From Streptomyces rapamycinicus NRRL 5491 (lineage in GTDB: Bacteria; Actinomycetota; Actinomycetes; Streptomycetales; Streptomycetaceae): a stretch of DNA of 64,000 nucleotides. The position numbers were made by a program, and so were the translations under genes. The notes under the pieces are model-generated. The model saw nothing but the letters and a program-made list of their open reading frames with translations, did no database searches and was not told the origin of the DNA. Positions 37,351-45,604 of this stretch are shown piece by piece (within the stretch, counting starts at the first letter, position 1; the number at the start of each line of letters is the position of its first letter). Location of the stretch: assembly GCF_024298965.1 (NCBI RefSeq), contig NZ_CP085193.1, positions 8,618,001 through 8,682,000 of the forward strand, given 5' to 3'.

Positions 37351-38905
37351 GGGAGCCGCGCCAGTCCCCGCCCTCGACGATCAGCCCGGCCACCAGCGCG
37401 CCCGACATCCCCGCGTGGGCGAGCCCGCCGCCCGGATGGGCCCAGCCGCCCGCCAGATACAGACCCGGTATCCGGGTGGCGTTGGCGGGCCGCAGAAACG
37501 CGCCGTCCGCCCCGGCGAGCACCGGGCCCGGAACGCCACCGCCCCGGGCGCCCGTCTCCGCCGCGGTGTCGGCGGGTGTGCGGACCTCATGCCACAGCAG
37601 CCGCCCCCGCAGATCCGGTATGGCGGCCCCGGCGGCCGTGATCAGCCGCTGGGCGTCCTGCTCCGCCGCCGCGCCGTCCGTCCAGTCCACCGGGCCGTGC
37701 GGGGCGACGACGGCGGTAAGGGTGACGGCCTCGTGCTCCGCGTCCGGGCGCACCGTGGGGTCGTCCGGGCGCAGCACGGTCACCGTGGGGCGGGGGCAGG
37801 GCTCGCGGAGCCCCTGGCCGTCGCCGAAGACGGCGGCCAACTCCGCGTCGCGGTCCGGGGCGTGGACCACGGTGCGGTGCGCGGTGTCCGCGGGGCGGGC
37901 GCCGCGCAGCGCCAGGAAGACGGTCAGCCGCCCCGGTGTGCCGCCGCCCGCGCCGGGCTCCGGCCGCACGTCCCCGTCCCGCCAGGGCCGCTGCCCGCCG
38001 AGCAGTGGGGGCAGCAGCGCGGGGTCGATGCCCGAGACCACCGCGTCGGCCTCCGCGACGCCGCCGTCGGCCAGCTCCACACCCGCCGCACGGCCGTCCT
38101 TCTCCACGATGCCGGTGACCTCGGCCTCGAAGTGGAATTCCACCTTCCGCTGACGGCAGCGCTCATGGAGCGCATCGGCGAGCGCCCGCATCCCCCCGCG
38201 CACGTACCAGGTGCCGAAGGTCTGCTCGACATAAGGCAGCACGGTGGCCGCGGCGGGGGCCGAGCGCGGGTCCAGGCCGTGTGCCAGCGCATGGCTCTCC
38301 AGGAGGGCCACGGCGCGCGGATCCCCCAGCTCACGGCGGGCCACCTCGGCGAGCGTGGGCGGCCCGGCGGCGCCACCACCCCGGCGGAAGAGGCCGCCGA
38401 GCCCCCTGCGCCGCACGGGGGCGGCCGGATAGGGGTCGCGGCCCAGAACCCGCCAGTCGGCGCGCAGCGGCTCCTCCAGGAGCGGTCTGCGGGTGGCGTC
38501 CCACACCTCGCGCGCCCGGTTGACCAGATCGCTCCAGCGCTCGCCCGCGCCCGCGCCGAAGGCGCCGTCCAGCGCCTGGAGCACTCCGGCCCGCGAGGCG
38601 TTGGGCAGCCGGACGTCCGTGCCGTCGGCGAAGAGGTGCCGGCTCGCCGGGTCGACCTGGACGAGCTCCACGCTCTGCTCCAGGGTCTGCTTGCCGGTCT
38701 TCACGAACAGATCCCGGTGGACGGCGGGCAGATGCAGCAGCCCCGGGCCCGTGTCGAAGCGGAAGCCGTCCCGCTCGAAGCGGCCGACCCCGCCGCCATG
38801 GGCGCGCCCGCGCTCGTACACCACCACCCGGTGGCCCGCCACGGCCAGCCGGGCGGCCGCCGCCATGGCGCCCATCCCGGAGCCGATCACCACAATCCGT
38901 GCCAT
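37346..38905 (-). CDS. CrtI-like (phytoene desaturase family) FAD oxidoreductase
   Basis: 519-residue flavoprotein. The dinucleotide fold 'IVVIGSGMGAMAAAARLAVA' is at the N-terminus, followed by 'FDTGPGLLHLP' (the family's 'GPSLL' region). The C-terminal signature is 'GLYLAGGWAHPGGGLAHAGM'. It belongs to the phytoene desaturase/carotenoid isomerase group, but no crtE, crtB or crtY lies near, so a carotenoid role is not supported by context. ATG chosen because it gives the normal start and TAAAGT lies 7 bases upstream. Substrate unknown. Confidence 0.88.
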   Translation of the reverse strand: MARIVVIGSGMGAMAAAARLAVAGHRVVVYERGRAHGGGVGRFERDGFRFDTGPGLLHLPAVHRDLFVKTGKQTLEQSVELVQVDPASRHLFADGTDVRLPNASRAGVLQALDGAFGAGAGERWSDLVNRAREVWDATRRPLLEEPLRADWRVLGRDPYPAAPVRRRGLGGLFRRGGGAAGPPTLAEVARRELGDPRAVALLESHALAHGLDPRSAPAAATVLPYVEQTFGTWYVRGGMRALADALHERCRQRKVEFHFEAEVTGIVEKDGRAAGVELADGGVAEADAVVSGIDPALLPPLLGGQRPWRDGDVRPEPGAGGGTPGRLTVFLALRGARPADTAHRTVVHAPDRDAELAAVFGDGQGLREPCPRPTVTVLRPDDPTVRPDAEHEAVTLTAVVAPHGPVDWTDGAAAEQDAQRLITAAGAAIPDLRGRLLWHEVRTPADTAAETGARGGGVPGPVLAGADGAFLRPANATRIPGLYLAGGWAHPGGGLAHAGMSGALVAGLIVEGGDWRGSQ

Positions 38906-38912
38906 GACCGTG

Positions 38913-38918
38913 ACTTTA
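38913..38918 (-). promoter_or_regulatory. -10 box (TAAAGT), leaderless start
   Basis: TAAAGT with a 7-base spacer to the ATG of the CrtI-like gene. Confidence 0.5.
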
Positions 38919-38968
38919 TCCGCCCCCACCGACAGCCGGGTCACCGTGCCTGGGGACGAACGCGCAGA

Positions 38969-38988
38969 GCTGAGTACGCGTACTCAGC
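38969..38988. promoter_or_regulatory. Perfect 20-base palindrome
   Basis: gctgagtacgcgtactcagc is its own reverse complement. It lies 51 bases upstream of the CrtI-like -10 box, a possible operator; a variant half (gatgagta) follows at 38995. The regulator is unknown. Confidence 0.55.
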
Positions 38989-39179
38989 CGGGGAGATGAG
39001 TAGCCACGCGGATGGACCGCCACCTGCGTGGACGAGAGAGTGGAGCACACGGAAGGGCGCGCGCCGCACCGCCGGCACGGGGCGGCGGAACGGCGCGGGC
39101 CCGGACGAAAGGTGGGAGTCACCGGGAGTCTCCGGACCAGGAGCCTCCAACGGGGGAAGTACGGGGGAGTTACGGGGGG

Positions 39180-39230
39180 AGGCGCTGTTCCGGTCAGGTC
39201 GATGAAGGTCGATCTGCCGGAACAGCGCCT
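39180..39230. terminator. Terminator of the TetR/YhgE/ABC operon
   Basis: 14-bp perfect stem (aggcgctgttccgg / ccggaacagcgcct) with a 23-base loop, 20 bases after the TetR stop on the minus strand. Confidence 0.75.
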
Positions 39231-39249
39231 TCTGCTTTCACCCCGGGTT

Positions 39250-39870
39250 TCACCCCGAGGCCACGGTCCCGCCGACGCGGCCCTGGAGCAGCCGTGACAG
39301 CGCCGCGTGCACATCCTCCAGCGACCGCTCCGGCTGATAGGACTGCCAGTCCAGCGCGGCCACCAGCACCATCCCGAACAGTGCCGAGGCCGTCAGCGGG
39401 ATGTCGATGTCCTCGCTGAGCTCGTGCGTGGCCACCCCGGCCCGCAGCTCGGCCTCGATCACCGCTATGGCCCGCTGCCGGACCATCATCAAGGTGGACT
39501 GCCAGGCGCGGTTGGTGCGCCACAGCTCGGCCACGTACAGCTGGGTGAGCGACGGATAGCGGGAGATGAAGTCCAGCCCGGCCCGGACCATGGCGTCCAG
39601 CGCGTCCACGTGGCTGCCGCCGCGCTCGGCGTTCTCGTCGGCGGCGGTCTGGAGCGAGGCGGTCAGCAGCTCGATGCCGTGCTGCAGCAGCTCCTCGAAG
39701 AGCACGGTCTTGCTGGCGAAGTTGTAGTACACCGTGCCCTTGGCCACCCCCGCCCGTTCGGCGATCTCGTCCACGGTGGTGGAGGAGAAGCCCTGTTCCG
39801 CGATGAGGGTGACCGCTGCCTCGAAGAGTTTCTGCCGGGTGGCCTGGCGGCGCGTGCTGCTGCTGTCCAT
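39250..39870 (-). CDS. TetR-family repressor of the ABC/YhgE operon
   Basis: 206-residue repressor. The N-terminal helix-turn-helix is 'TTVDEIAERAGVAKGTVYYN' followed by 'FASKTVLFEELL'. The C-terminal ligand domain ends '...LSRLLQGRVGGTVASG'. It is the last gene of a three-gene minus-strand operon (ABC subunit, YhgE-type membrane protein, TetR), 35 bases after the membrane-protein gene. The operator-like dyad before the first gene is the likely binding site, so the whole operon would be autoregulated and induced by an exported compound. The ligand is unknown. Confidence 0.9.
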   Translation of the reverse strand: MDSSSTRRQATRQKLFEAAVTLIAEQGFSSTTVDEIAERAGVAKGTVYYNFASKTVLFEELLQHGIELLTASLQTAADENAERGGSHVDALDAMVRAGLDFISRYPSLTQLYVAELWRTNRAWQSTLMMVRQRAIAVIEAELRAGVATHELSEDIDIPLTASALFGMVLVAALDWQSYQPERSLEDVHAALSRLLQGRVGGTVASG

Positions 39871-39905
39871 GGCGCCGATTCTGCCCGTTGTCGATGTTAT
39901 CCCGC

Positions 39906-41990
39906 TCACAGGCTCAGCTCCGGGTGCAGCCGGTCCACCGTCCACACCTGCCGGCGCCGCGCCGACCACGCGGTGAGCGCCAGGGCGGCCGCGGTGAATC
40001 CGATGAGCACTCCGCAGGCCAGCCACACCGGTCCGAGCCCGCCGCCGGTGATCAGCCGGCGCAACCCGTCCACCACGTAAGTCATCGGCAGGAAGGGGTG
40101 GATGGCGTTGAAGAAGCGCGGACTCGTCTGCACCGGATAGGTGCCGCCCGCCGAGGTCAGCTGGAGCATCAGCAGGGCCAGTACCAGGATCCGGCCGGCC
40201 GGTCCGAAGCGGGCGTTCAGCCACTGCACGATCGCCGCGAAACAGGCCGTCACCAGCATCAGGAAGCCGAGCGTGCCCGCGGCCCGCACCATCTCGAGGC
40301 CGATCGCCCAGTGCAACACCGCCATCAGGGCCAGCGTCTGGAGCACACCGATCGCGGCGACCGGCAGCCAGCCCGCGAACGCGATCCGCCAGGAGGACGC
40401 GCCCGCCGCCAGCGCGCGCCCGTTGAGCGGCTGGATCAGCATGTAGGCCACCATCGCGCCGACCCACAGGGAGAGCGGGATGAAGTACGGGGCGAAGCCC
40501 GTGCCGTAGTTGGGCGCCTTGTGCAGCGCCTGGTTCACCAGCCGCACCGGATCCGACATCACCTCCGTACGGGCGTCCCGGTCCTGCTCGCCGTAGTCGG
40601 GGATCTTGGCCGCGCCGTCGTGCAGACCCCCGGAGAGCTTCCCGGAGCCGTCCACGAGCCGGTACATCCCGCCGCCCAGGGTGTCCGCGCCGCCGCGCGC
40701 CTTACCGACGCCGCTGTCGAGATCGGACGCGCCGGTCTTGGCGCTGCTCAGCCCGGTGTGCAGGGTTCCGGCGCCCTTGGCGACCTTCCGCGCCCCGGAG
40801 TTGAGGGTGTTGATCTTCCGTACGGCGGAGTCGAGGTCGGTGTCCAGGTGCGGGGCGTTGTGCGCGAGCCAGAGCGCCTGGCCGTGCAGATCGTCCAGAT
40901 GGCCGCCGAGGGTGTCGAGTTGGCCGGTGTGGTCCTGGACCAGCTTGTTGACGTCCTCGGCCACATCGGCGGCGGTGCCGGCCGCCGCCACCGACTTCTT
41001 CAGCGCGGGGCAGTCCGGGTCGGTGGGCACCGCGCCCTCGCAGCGGGTCCGGTAGTCGGCGGCGAGGTCGTCGGACGCCTTACGGGCCTTGGTGGCCGCC
41101 GTGGAGGTCTTCTCGGGCAGGGTGTCGAGGTTGTCGGACGCCTTCTGGGAGGCGTCGGCGACCAGTTGGGAGATGTCCCCGATCTCCTTGCCGTGCTCCT
41201 TGAGGAACGGGCGGACCTTGGCCGCCACGTCGTTGACCTTGTCGGACAGGGACTGGGTGCCGTCGGCGACCCCGCCCGCGCCGGTCTCGAGCGTCCCGGA
41301 GCCCTTGTAGAGCGAGCCGAGCCCGGACTTCAGATCGCGGCTGCCCTCCTTGGCCTTGGCCAGGCCCTTGGCGAGGTCGTCCGCGCCCTTCTTGGCCTTG
41401 CCGATGCCCTTACCGAGCTTGTCGGCGCTGTTGGCGGCATTCTCCGTCTCGCCGTGGATGTCGGCGAAGGAGATGAAGATGTTGTCGTAGAAGCCGCGGG
41501 ACGCCTTGGTGGAGGCCGCGGCGCGCACCTCGGAGAAGACCGAGCGGGAGATCTGGCCGACGATGTAGTTGTTGGCGTCGTCGGTGCGCACCTTGAGGGC
41601 GCCGGTCTCCGGTGACTTCCCGGAGCTTGAGGCGATCTGCCGGCTGAAGTCCTGGGGGACGGTCAGCGAGAGGTAGTACGTGCCGTTCGCGACGCCCTTA
41701 CGGGCTTCGGCGGCGCTCGTGGGGTGCCAGTCGAAGGTCTCGCTGTCGAGCAGCTTGTCGGTGATGTCGTCGCCCGCGGTGAGGTGCTCGCCCTTCACGG
41801 TGGCGCCGGTGTCCGAGTTGACGAGGGCTACCGGGATCTTGTTCAGCTTGCCGTACGGATCCCAGAAGGACCACAGGTACAGCGCGCCGTAGAGCAGCGG
41901 CAGCAGGAGCAGGGCGGCGAGCGCCGCACGCGGCAGCTTGCCCCTTCCGAACCGCTTCAGCTCAAGCGCGGCGAGTTTCGGCGAGCGCAT
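39906..41990 (-). CDS. YhgE/Pip-domain ABC-2-type membrane protein
   Basis: 694-residue membrane protein. One N-terminal helix ('ALAALLLLPLLYGALYLW') is followed by a large extracellular part (about residues 40-470) rich in Lys/Ala/Asp/Gly heptads such as 'KGIGKAKKGADDLAKGLA', as in phage infection protein (Pip) and YhgE. The C-terminus has about six helices of the ABC-2 type. GGAGGGG lies 7 bases before the ATG. The start overlaps the ABC-subunit gene by 29 bases. In other actinobacteria related proteins export lipids or siderophores; the cargo here is unknown. Confidence 0.9.
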   Translation of the reverse strand: MRSPKLAALELKRFGRGKLPRAALAALLLLPLLYGALYLWSFWDPYGKLNKIPVALVNSDTGATVKGEHLTAGDDITDKLLDSETFDWHPTSAAEARKGVANGTYYLSLTVPQDFSRQIASSSGKSPETGALKVRTDDANNYIVGQISRSVFSEVRAAASTKASRGFYDNIFISFADIHGETENAANSADKLGKGIGKAKKGADDLAKGLAKAKEGSRDLKSGLGSLYKGSGTLETGAGGVADGTQSLSDKVNDVAAKVRPFLKEHGKEIGDISQLVADASQKASDNLDTLPEKTSTAATKARKASDDLAADYRTRCEGAVPTDPDCPALKKSVAAAGTAADVAEDVNKLVQDHTGQLDTLGGHLDDLHGQALWLAHNAPHLDTDLDSAVRKINTLNSGARKVAKGAGTLHTGLSSAKTGASDLDSGVGKARGGADTLGGGMYRLVDGSGKLSGGLHDGAAKIPDYGEQDRDARTEVMSDPVRLVNQALHKAPNYGTGFAPYFIPLSLWVGAMVAYMLIQPLNGRALAAGASSWRIAFAGWLPVAAIGVLQTLALMAVLHWAIGLEMVRAAGTLGFLMLVTACFAAIVQWLNARFGPAGRILVLALLMLQLTSAGGTYPVQTSPRFFNAIHPFLPMTYVVDGLRRLITGGGLGPVWLACGVLIGFTAAALALTAWSARRRQVWTVDRLHPELSL

Positions 41991-42816
41991 CCGCCGACCC
42001 CTCCTCGTTCTCGTCGTGTTCGTGTCCTTCGGCGGCGGGCGCGTCGGCCTGCTGGGTCCGGCGGGCCTTCTCGCCGTTCTCACCGCTCTCGCCGTTCTCG
42101 GCGGCGCTGGTGCGTGCGGTGCGGACCACGACCGCCCCGGGCGGGGCCTGGCTGCACACCGCGAGGACCGTGGTGCCGTCCTCCGCGATCTCCCGCAGCA
42201 GCGCCCAGGCCCGCTCGCGATCGTCGTCCGAGAGCTTCAGGTCGGCGTCGTCGACGGCCAGCAGCCGCGGACGGGAGATGAGGGCGAGCGCGATCGACAG
42301 CCGCAGCGCCTCCAGCCGCTCCAGGTCCCGTACGGCCGTACGCGGCCCCTTGGGCAGCGTGTCGAGGTCCAGCCCGGCGGCAGTGAGGGCGGCGTCGATC
42401 GCGGCCCGGGACGCGGCGGCCCGCTCCCGGCGCGGGCGCAGCAGCCCGCGGGGGGAGTCGGCGAACCGGCGCCGCAGCATCGCCCGCTCGCGCAGGTGCT
42501 CGGCGACGGTGAGCACCGGGTCGAGCTCGGTGACGCCCGGCACATGCGCGAGCGCGCTGATCCGGCGTATGCGCGCCATCTGTTGGGGCACTCGGAAGCC
42601 ACCGACACCGCCGTGTCCCTCGGTGGGGCGCATCCGGCCGGTGAGCGTGAGCAGCAGGGAGGTGCGGCCCGAACCGGACGGGCCCTCGACGGCGATCAGC
42701 GCACCCGGGTCGGCGGTGATGTCGGCACCGCGGAACGCCCAGCCGTGCGACCCCCTGACGCCGAGCCCCTCGGCCGTCACCGCCGCCCCGGTCTCCGCTT
42801 CTGGGGTGCCCCCCAC
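41962..42816 (-). CDS. ABC transporter ATP-binding subunit with degenerate Walker A and signature
   Basis: About 284 residues; partner of the YhgE-type membrane protein. The P-loop reads 'GPSGSGRTSLLL', with Arg in place of the essential Lys. The LSGGQ signature is replaced by 'RDLERLEALRLSIA', while Walker B 'RLLAVDDADL' lacks the catalytic Glu. A Glu/Gly/Asp-rich tail ends the protein. GTG chosen because AAGGAA lies 9 bases upstream; a GTG three codons earlier abuts that site. ATP hydrolysis may be weak, or the pair may be a non-canonical exporter. First gene of the operon. Confidence 0.82.
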   Translation of the reverse strand: MGGTPEAETGAAVTAEGLGVRGSHGWAFRGADITADPGALIAVEGPSGSGRTSLLLTLTGRMRPTEGHGGVGGFRVPQQMARIRRISALAHVPGVTELDPVLTVAEHLRERAMLRRRFADSPRGLLRPRRERAAASRAAIDAALTAAGLDLDTLPKGPRTAVRDLERLEALRLSIALALISRPRLLAVDDADLKLSDDDRERAWALLREIAEDGTTVLAVCSQAPPGAVVVRTARTSAAENGESGENGEKARRTQQADAPAAEGHEHDENEEGSADALAETRRA

Positions 42817-42840
42817 ACAGATCACTTCCTTGATTTTTGA

Positions 42841-42854
42841 ACTGACTGGTCAGT
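42841..42854 (-). promoter_or_regulatory. TetR-type operator of the ABC/YhgE/TetR operon
   Basis: actgac-tg-gtcagt: perfect 6-base arms around 2 bases, 25 bases before the first gene of the operon. A ttgcac -35-like box on the minus strand overlaps its upstream edge. It is the natural target of the TetR protein encoded last in the operon. Confidence 0.75.
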
Positions 42855-43008
42855 GCAAAAACCAGTATGGGGCATGGCGGAGCGAGGCGTGGCGCCGGGG
42901 GCGTTCGCGCTGGTCAGGGCCGATTGTCAGTGGTGTGCCCCACGATGGCCCCATACGGCGGTCGCTTTACCACACGAGCGGCCGCCACGCGACGACAGGA
43001 GGTTCGTC

Positions 43009-43539
43009 ATGGCCAGTACCGCCGCAGCGCGCCGGCACCGTGCCGCCGCCCCTGCCCCCTCGTTGACCGGTCCCGCGAGCGATGTCCACCCCGTGCTGCG
43101 CCGCGCGTCCGCCCCGCCCGCCGCCGCGGCCCTGCTCACCCAGGCCCATGAGGGTCTGGAGGAGGCCGCCGTGCTCGAGACCCCCAACGAGCGCTTTGCG
43201 ACCGCACATCTGGCCGCCCTGCGCACGGCCGCCGTCGTGCTCGCCGTGCGCGGCCGCCCCGAGCCCACCGCGCGCCGCCGCGCCCGGATCCGCAGTGCCT
43301 GGGAGGTGCTGCCCGAGGTCGCTCCCGAACTGGCCGAGTGGAGTGCCCTGTTCGCCTCCGGCGCCGAGCGCCGGGCCCGCGCCGAGGCGGGGATAGAGGG
43401 CGCCGCGAGCCCGCGGGACGCGGACGATCTGCTGCGCGCCACCGCGATGTTCCTGCGCCTGGTGGAGCGCATGCTGATGCTGCAGCCCGCCCTGCCCCAC
43501 CAGAGGCCGGACGACGAGCCGGGCCCGTCGGGGGCCTGA
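43009..43539 (+). CDS. SAV_6107-type HEPN-domain protein
   Basis: 176-residue all-helical protein of the Streptomyces SAV_6107 HEPN family. The domain covers about residues 30-160 ('AALLTQAHEGLEEAAVL', 'RFATAHLAALRTAAVVLA', 'ATAMFLRLVERMLML'). HEPN domains often bind nucleotides or cut RNA, but I do not see the usual R-x4-6-H catalytic motif, so no RNase activity is claimed. AGGAGG lies 7 bases before the ATG. A long degenerate repeat array follows the stop codon. Confidence 0.83.
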   Translation: MASTAAARRHRAAAPAPSLTGPASDVHPVLRRASAPPAAAALLTQAHEGLEEAAVLETPNERFATAHLAALRTAAVVLAVRGRPEPTARRRARIRSAWEVLPEVAPELAEWSALFASGAERRARAEAGIEGAASPRDADDLLRATAMFLRLVERMLMLQPALPHQRPDDEPGPSGA

Positions 43540-43540
43540 G

Positions 43541-43745
43541 GGGCGGCCCGGTATCGGCGTGGGGGTGGTCCGGTACGGGCGTGGGGGCGGCCCCTGCGTC
43601 CGCGCGGGGGTGGTCGGGTGTCCGCGTGGGGCTTGTCGGGTGTCCGCGCGGGGGTCGTCCGGCGTTCGCGTGGGAGCGGCCCCGTGTGCGCGTGGGGTGG
43701 TCCGGTATCGCGCGGCGGGGGTGGTCGGGTGACCGCTGGGGAACC
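43541..43745. repeat. Degenerate 20-23-bp array downstream of the HEPN gene
   Basis: About ten decayed copies of a motif like ggtggtccggtacgggcgtg(gg), filling most of the 347-base gap between the HEPN gene and the methyltransferase. The array starts within two bases of the stop codon. Open frames through it are repeat artefacts. The remaining ~140 bases hold only the methyltransferase ribosome site (GAGGAG). Confidence 0.8.
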
Positions 43746-43886
43746 GGTATCCGTGTGGCGCCGGTCCGCCGGCCGCCTCGGCGCGGCCCGCCCCCCCGGA
43801 GGCAATAGGCTGGGAGCGCCGACGTTCAGCAAGCCGTCGTCACCGCCTCCGGGCGGTGGCGGCACCGCGCCGAGGAGCCACCCGCC

Positions 43887-44669
43887 GTGTCAGACCCGCA
43901 GCGCCCCCGTGCGTCCCTCCGTACCGCCGTGGTCTGGGAGGTCCTGAAAGACGCCCTGGAACGGCGGGCCAAGGCCGCGGGCCGGGAGCCCACCGGGGGC
44001 GAGGCCGTGCACGGCGCGCTGGACGTCCTGGACACCGGCGGCGGCAGCGGCAATTTCGCCGTCCCCGTGGCCCGCCTCGGCCACCGCGTCACAGTGGTCG
44101 ACCCGAGCCCGAACGCGCTGTTCGCGCTGGAGCGGCGGGCCGCCGAGGCCGGGGTCGCCGACCGGGTGCGCGGGGTCCAGGGCGATGCCCACGGGCTGTT
44201 CGACGTGGTCGAGCGCGGCGGTTACGACGTAGTGCTCTGCCACGGCGTGCTGGAGTACGTGGACGACCCCGCCGAGGGCCTGCGGAACGCGGCTGCGGCG
44301 CTGCGCTCCGCCGGGACCCTCAGCGTGCTCGCCGCGGGCCTGGGCGGCGCCGTGCTGGCCCGCGCCCTGGCCGGTCATTTCACCGAGGCCCGGCAAGCGC
44401 TTACCGACCCCGAGGGCCGCTGGGGCTCCGGGGACCCGATGCCGCGCCGTTTCACCGAGGACCAGCTGTCCGGGCTGGTGCGCGCGGCCGGTCTGGAGAT
44501 CGCCGCGGTACACGGGGTGCGGGTCTTCGCCAATCTTGTCCCCGGAGTGCTCGTGGACACCGAGCCCGGGGCGCTGGACGCCCTGTTGCAGCTGGAGGAG
44601 GCCGCCGCCGAACTGCCCGCCTTCCGCTCCGTCGCCACTCAGCTGCACGTTCTCGCCGAGCGGGACTAG
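43887..44669 (+). CDS. Class I SAM-dependent methyltransferase
   Basis: 260-residue Rossmann-fold methyltransferase. SAM motif I is 'VLDTGGGSGNFAVPVA', the acidic motif II 'VTVVDPSPNALFAL', and motif IV 'YDVVLCHGVLEYVDDP'. The C-terminal part resembles CmoA/tRNA- or small-molecule methyltransferases (Methyltransf_11); the substrate cannot be told. GAGGAG lies about 9 bases before the GTG. Its place between the HEPN protein and DUF3040 is a Streptomyces-wide arrangement as I remember it. Confidence 0.88.
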   Translation: MSDPQRPRASLRTAVVWEVLKDALERRAKAAGREPTGGEAVHGALDVLDTGGGSGNFAVPVARLGHRVTVVDPSPNALFALERRAAEAGVADRVRGVQGDAHGLFDVVERGGYDVVLCHGVLEYVDDPAEGLRNAAAALRSAGTLSVLAAGLGGAVLARALAGHFTEARQALTDPEGRWGSGDPMPRRFTEDQLSGLVRAAGLEIAAVHGVRVFANLVPGVLVDTEPGALDALLQLEEAAAELPAFRSVATQLHVLAERD

Positions 44670-44940
44670 AGCGTTCCTCCCGCCCCACCCGACGACGGGC
44701 GGCGCAGGTGGAGTCGGCCACAGGAGACCCGATCGGACGCCCGGCGCCGTATGATCGGGGTACACCGTCCGGCATGGCCAATCGGCGGGAGGGGAATGGA
44801 CGTCTCAGCGTCAACTTTCGCCACGCTCGAAGGGGTGGGCGAATTGGCGTTGAGGGGCGGGTTTCACGGGGGCGATTCCCTGCCTATCCTGAAAGGGTCG
44901 CACCCGGTCGCCCCCCGCGACCGACGAGTAGGAGGACTCC

Positions 44941-45333
44941 GTGCCGCTCTCGGAGCACGAGCAGCGCATGCTCGAGCAAATGGAGCGAGCGCTGTACGCC
45001 GAAGATCCCAAGTTCGCGACAGCGCTTGAGGGAAGCGGCCTGCGAACGTACACCCGGCGACGGGTCTACCAGGCGGTCGCGGGTTTTCTGGCGGGCATCG
45101 CACTCCTCATGGTCGGGGTGATCGTTCCCCAGATCTGGATCAGCGTGGTGGGCTTCCTGATCATGCTGGGATGCGCGGTGCTCGCGGTGACCGGTTGGCG
45201 CAAGGCTCCCAAGCCCGGCGAGGCACAGCGTGGCGGCGGGGCGGCTCCCCGCCGTCAGGGCCGTCAGCGCCGCTCGATGATGACACGCATCGAGGAGCGG
45301 TGGCAGCGGCGCCGTGATGAGCAGGGCCACTGA
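44941..45333 (+). CDS. DUF3040 membrane protein
   Basis: 130-residue protein typical of DUF3040, which in actinobacteria lies near the dcw cluster. The N-terminus is the family mark 'PLSEHEQRMLEQMERALYAE' followed by 'DPKFATAL'. Two membrane helices (about 45-62 and 65-82) follow, and a strongly basic tail ('RRQGRQRRSMMTRIEERWQR'). Both ends are probably cytoplasmic. AGGAGGA lies 5 bases before the GTG. No function is established. The ~270 bases before it hold a TATCCT -10-like box near 44885 but nothing else I can name. Confidence 0.92.
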   Translation: MPLSEHEQRMLEQMERALYAEDPKFATALEGSGLRTYTRRRVYQAVAGFLAGIALLMVGVIVPQIWISVVGFLIMLGCAVLAVTGWRKAPKPGEAQRGGGAAPRRQGRQRRSMMTRIEERWQRRRDEQGH

Positions 45334-45360
45334 GAATTCGCGGATGAGCGGATAAGCGGT

Positions 45361-45396
45361 TTGAGGGGCGGTCGCCGACTGGCGACCGCCCCTCAA
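45361..45396. terminator. Strong bidirectional terminator 1
   Basis: Perfect 16-bp stem ttgaggggcggtcgcc / ggcgaccgcccctcaa with a 4-base loop, 27 bases after DUF3040. Confidence 0.9.
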
Positions 45397-45544
45397 CCGT
45401 GCGGTGCGCTGCTGGAGTGCGCTTTCGCGGAGCGTTTCCGCGCTGTAGCCCTCGGGCCGGGGTCCGGCCTTCCGGCCGCGCTGTAGCCCTCTTCCCTTTC
45501 CGCCTGTGGCCGGGCCCGGGCCTGCCGCAGCCCCTCCCACTCAC

Positions 45545-45579
45545 GACCAAGCCCCCGCGCCATGCGCGGGGGCTTGGTC
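45545..45579. terminator. Strong bidirectional terminator 2
   Basis: Perfect 16-bp stem gaccaagcccccgcgc / gcgcgggggcttggtc with a 3-base loop, 25 bases after the TgpA-type gene on the minus strand. Between the two hairpins, ccgcgctgtagccctc occurs twice (45438-45453, 45476-45491). Confidence 0.9.
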
Positions 45580-45604
45580 ACAGGCGCTCAGGGCCGCCCG
45601 GGGA

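Larger units (their letters stand above)
38906..39249. other. Intergenic region without genes (344 bases)
   Basis: The region lies between the CrtI-like gene start and the TetR gene end. It holds the CrtI-like -10 box, one 20-base palindrome and one terminator hairpin, listed separately. The rest is GC-rich, with no ribosome site or coding frame I would trust. Confidence 0.8.

Noticed and set aside
37346..38905. Carotenoid biosynthesis cluster
   Set aside because: Only one CrtI-like gene is present; no prenyl synthase, phytoene synthase or cyclase lies nearby.
36233..39205. 990-codon frame over the low-complexity protein and the CrtI-like gene
   Set aside because: It is Arg/Pro/Gly noise running across two real genes on different strands and a terminator hairpin.
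43618..43947. 109-codon frame through the array after the HEPN gene
   Set aside because: The peptide only mirrors the 20-23-bp repeats and overlaps the methyltransferase start.
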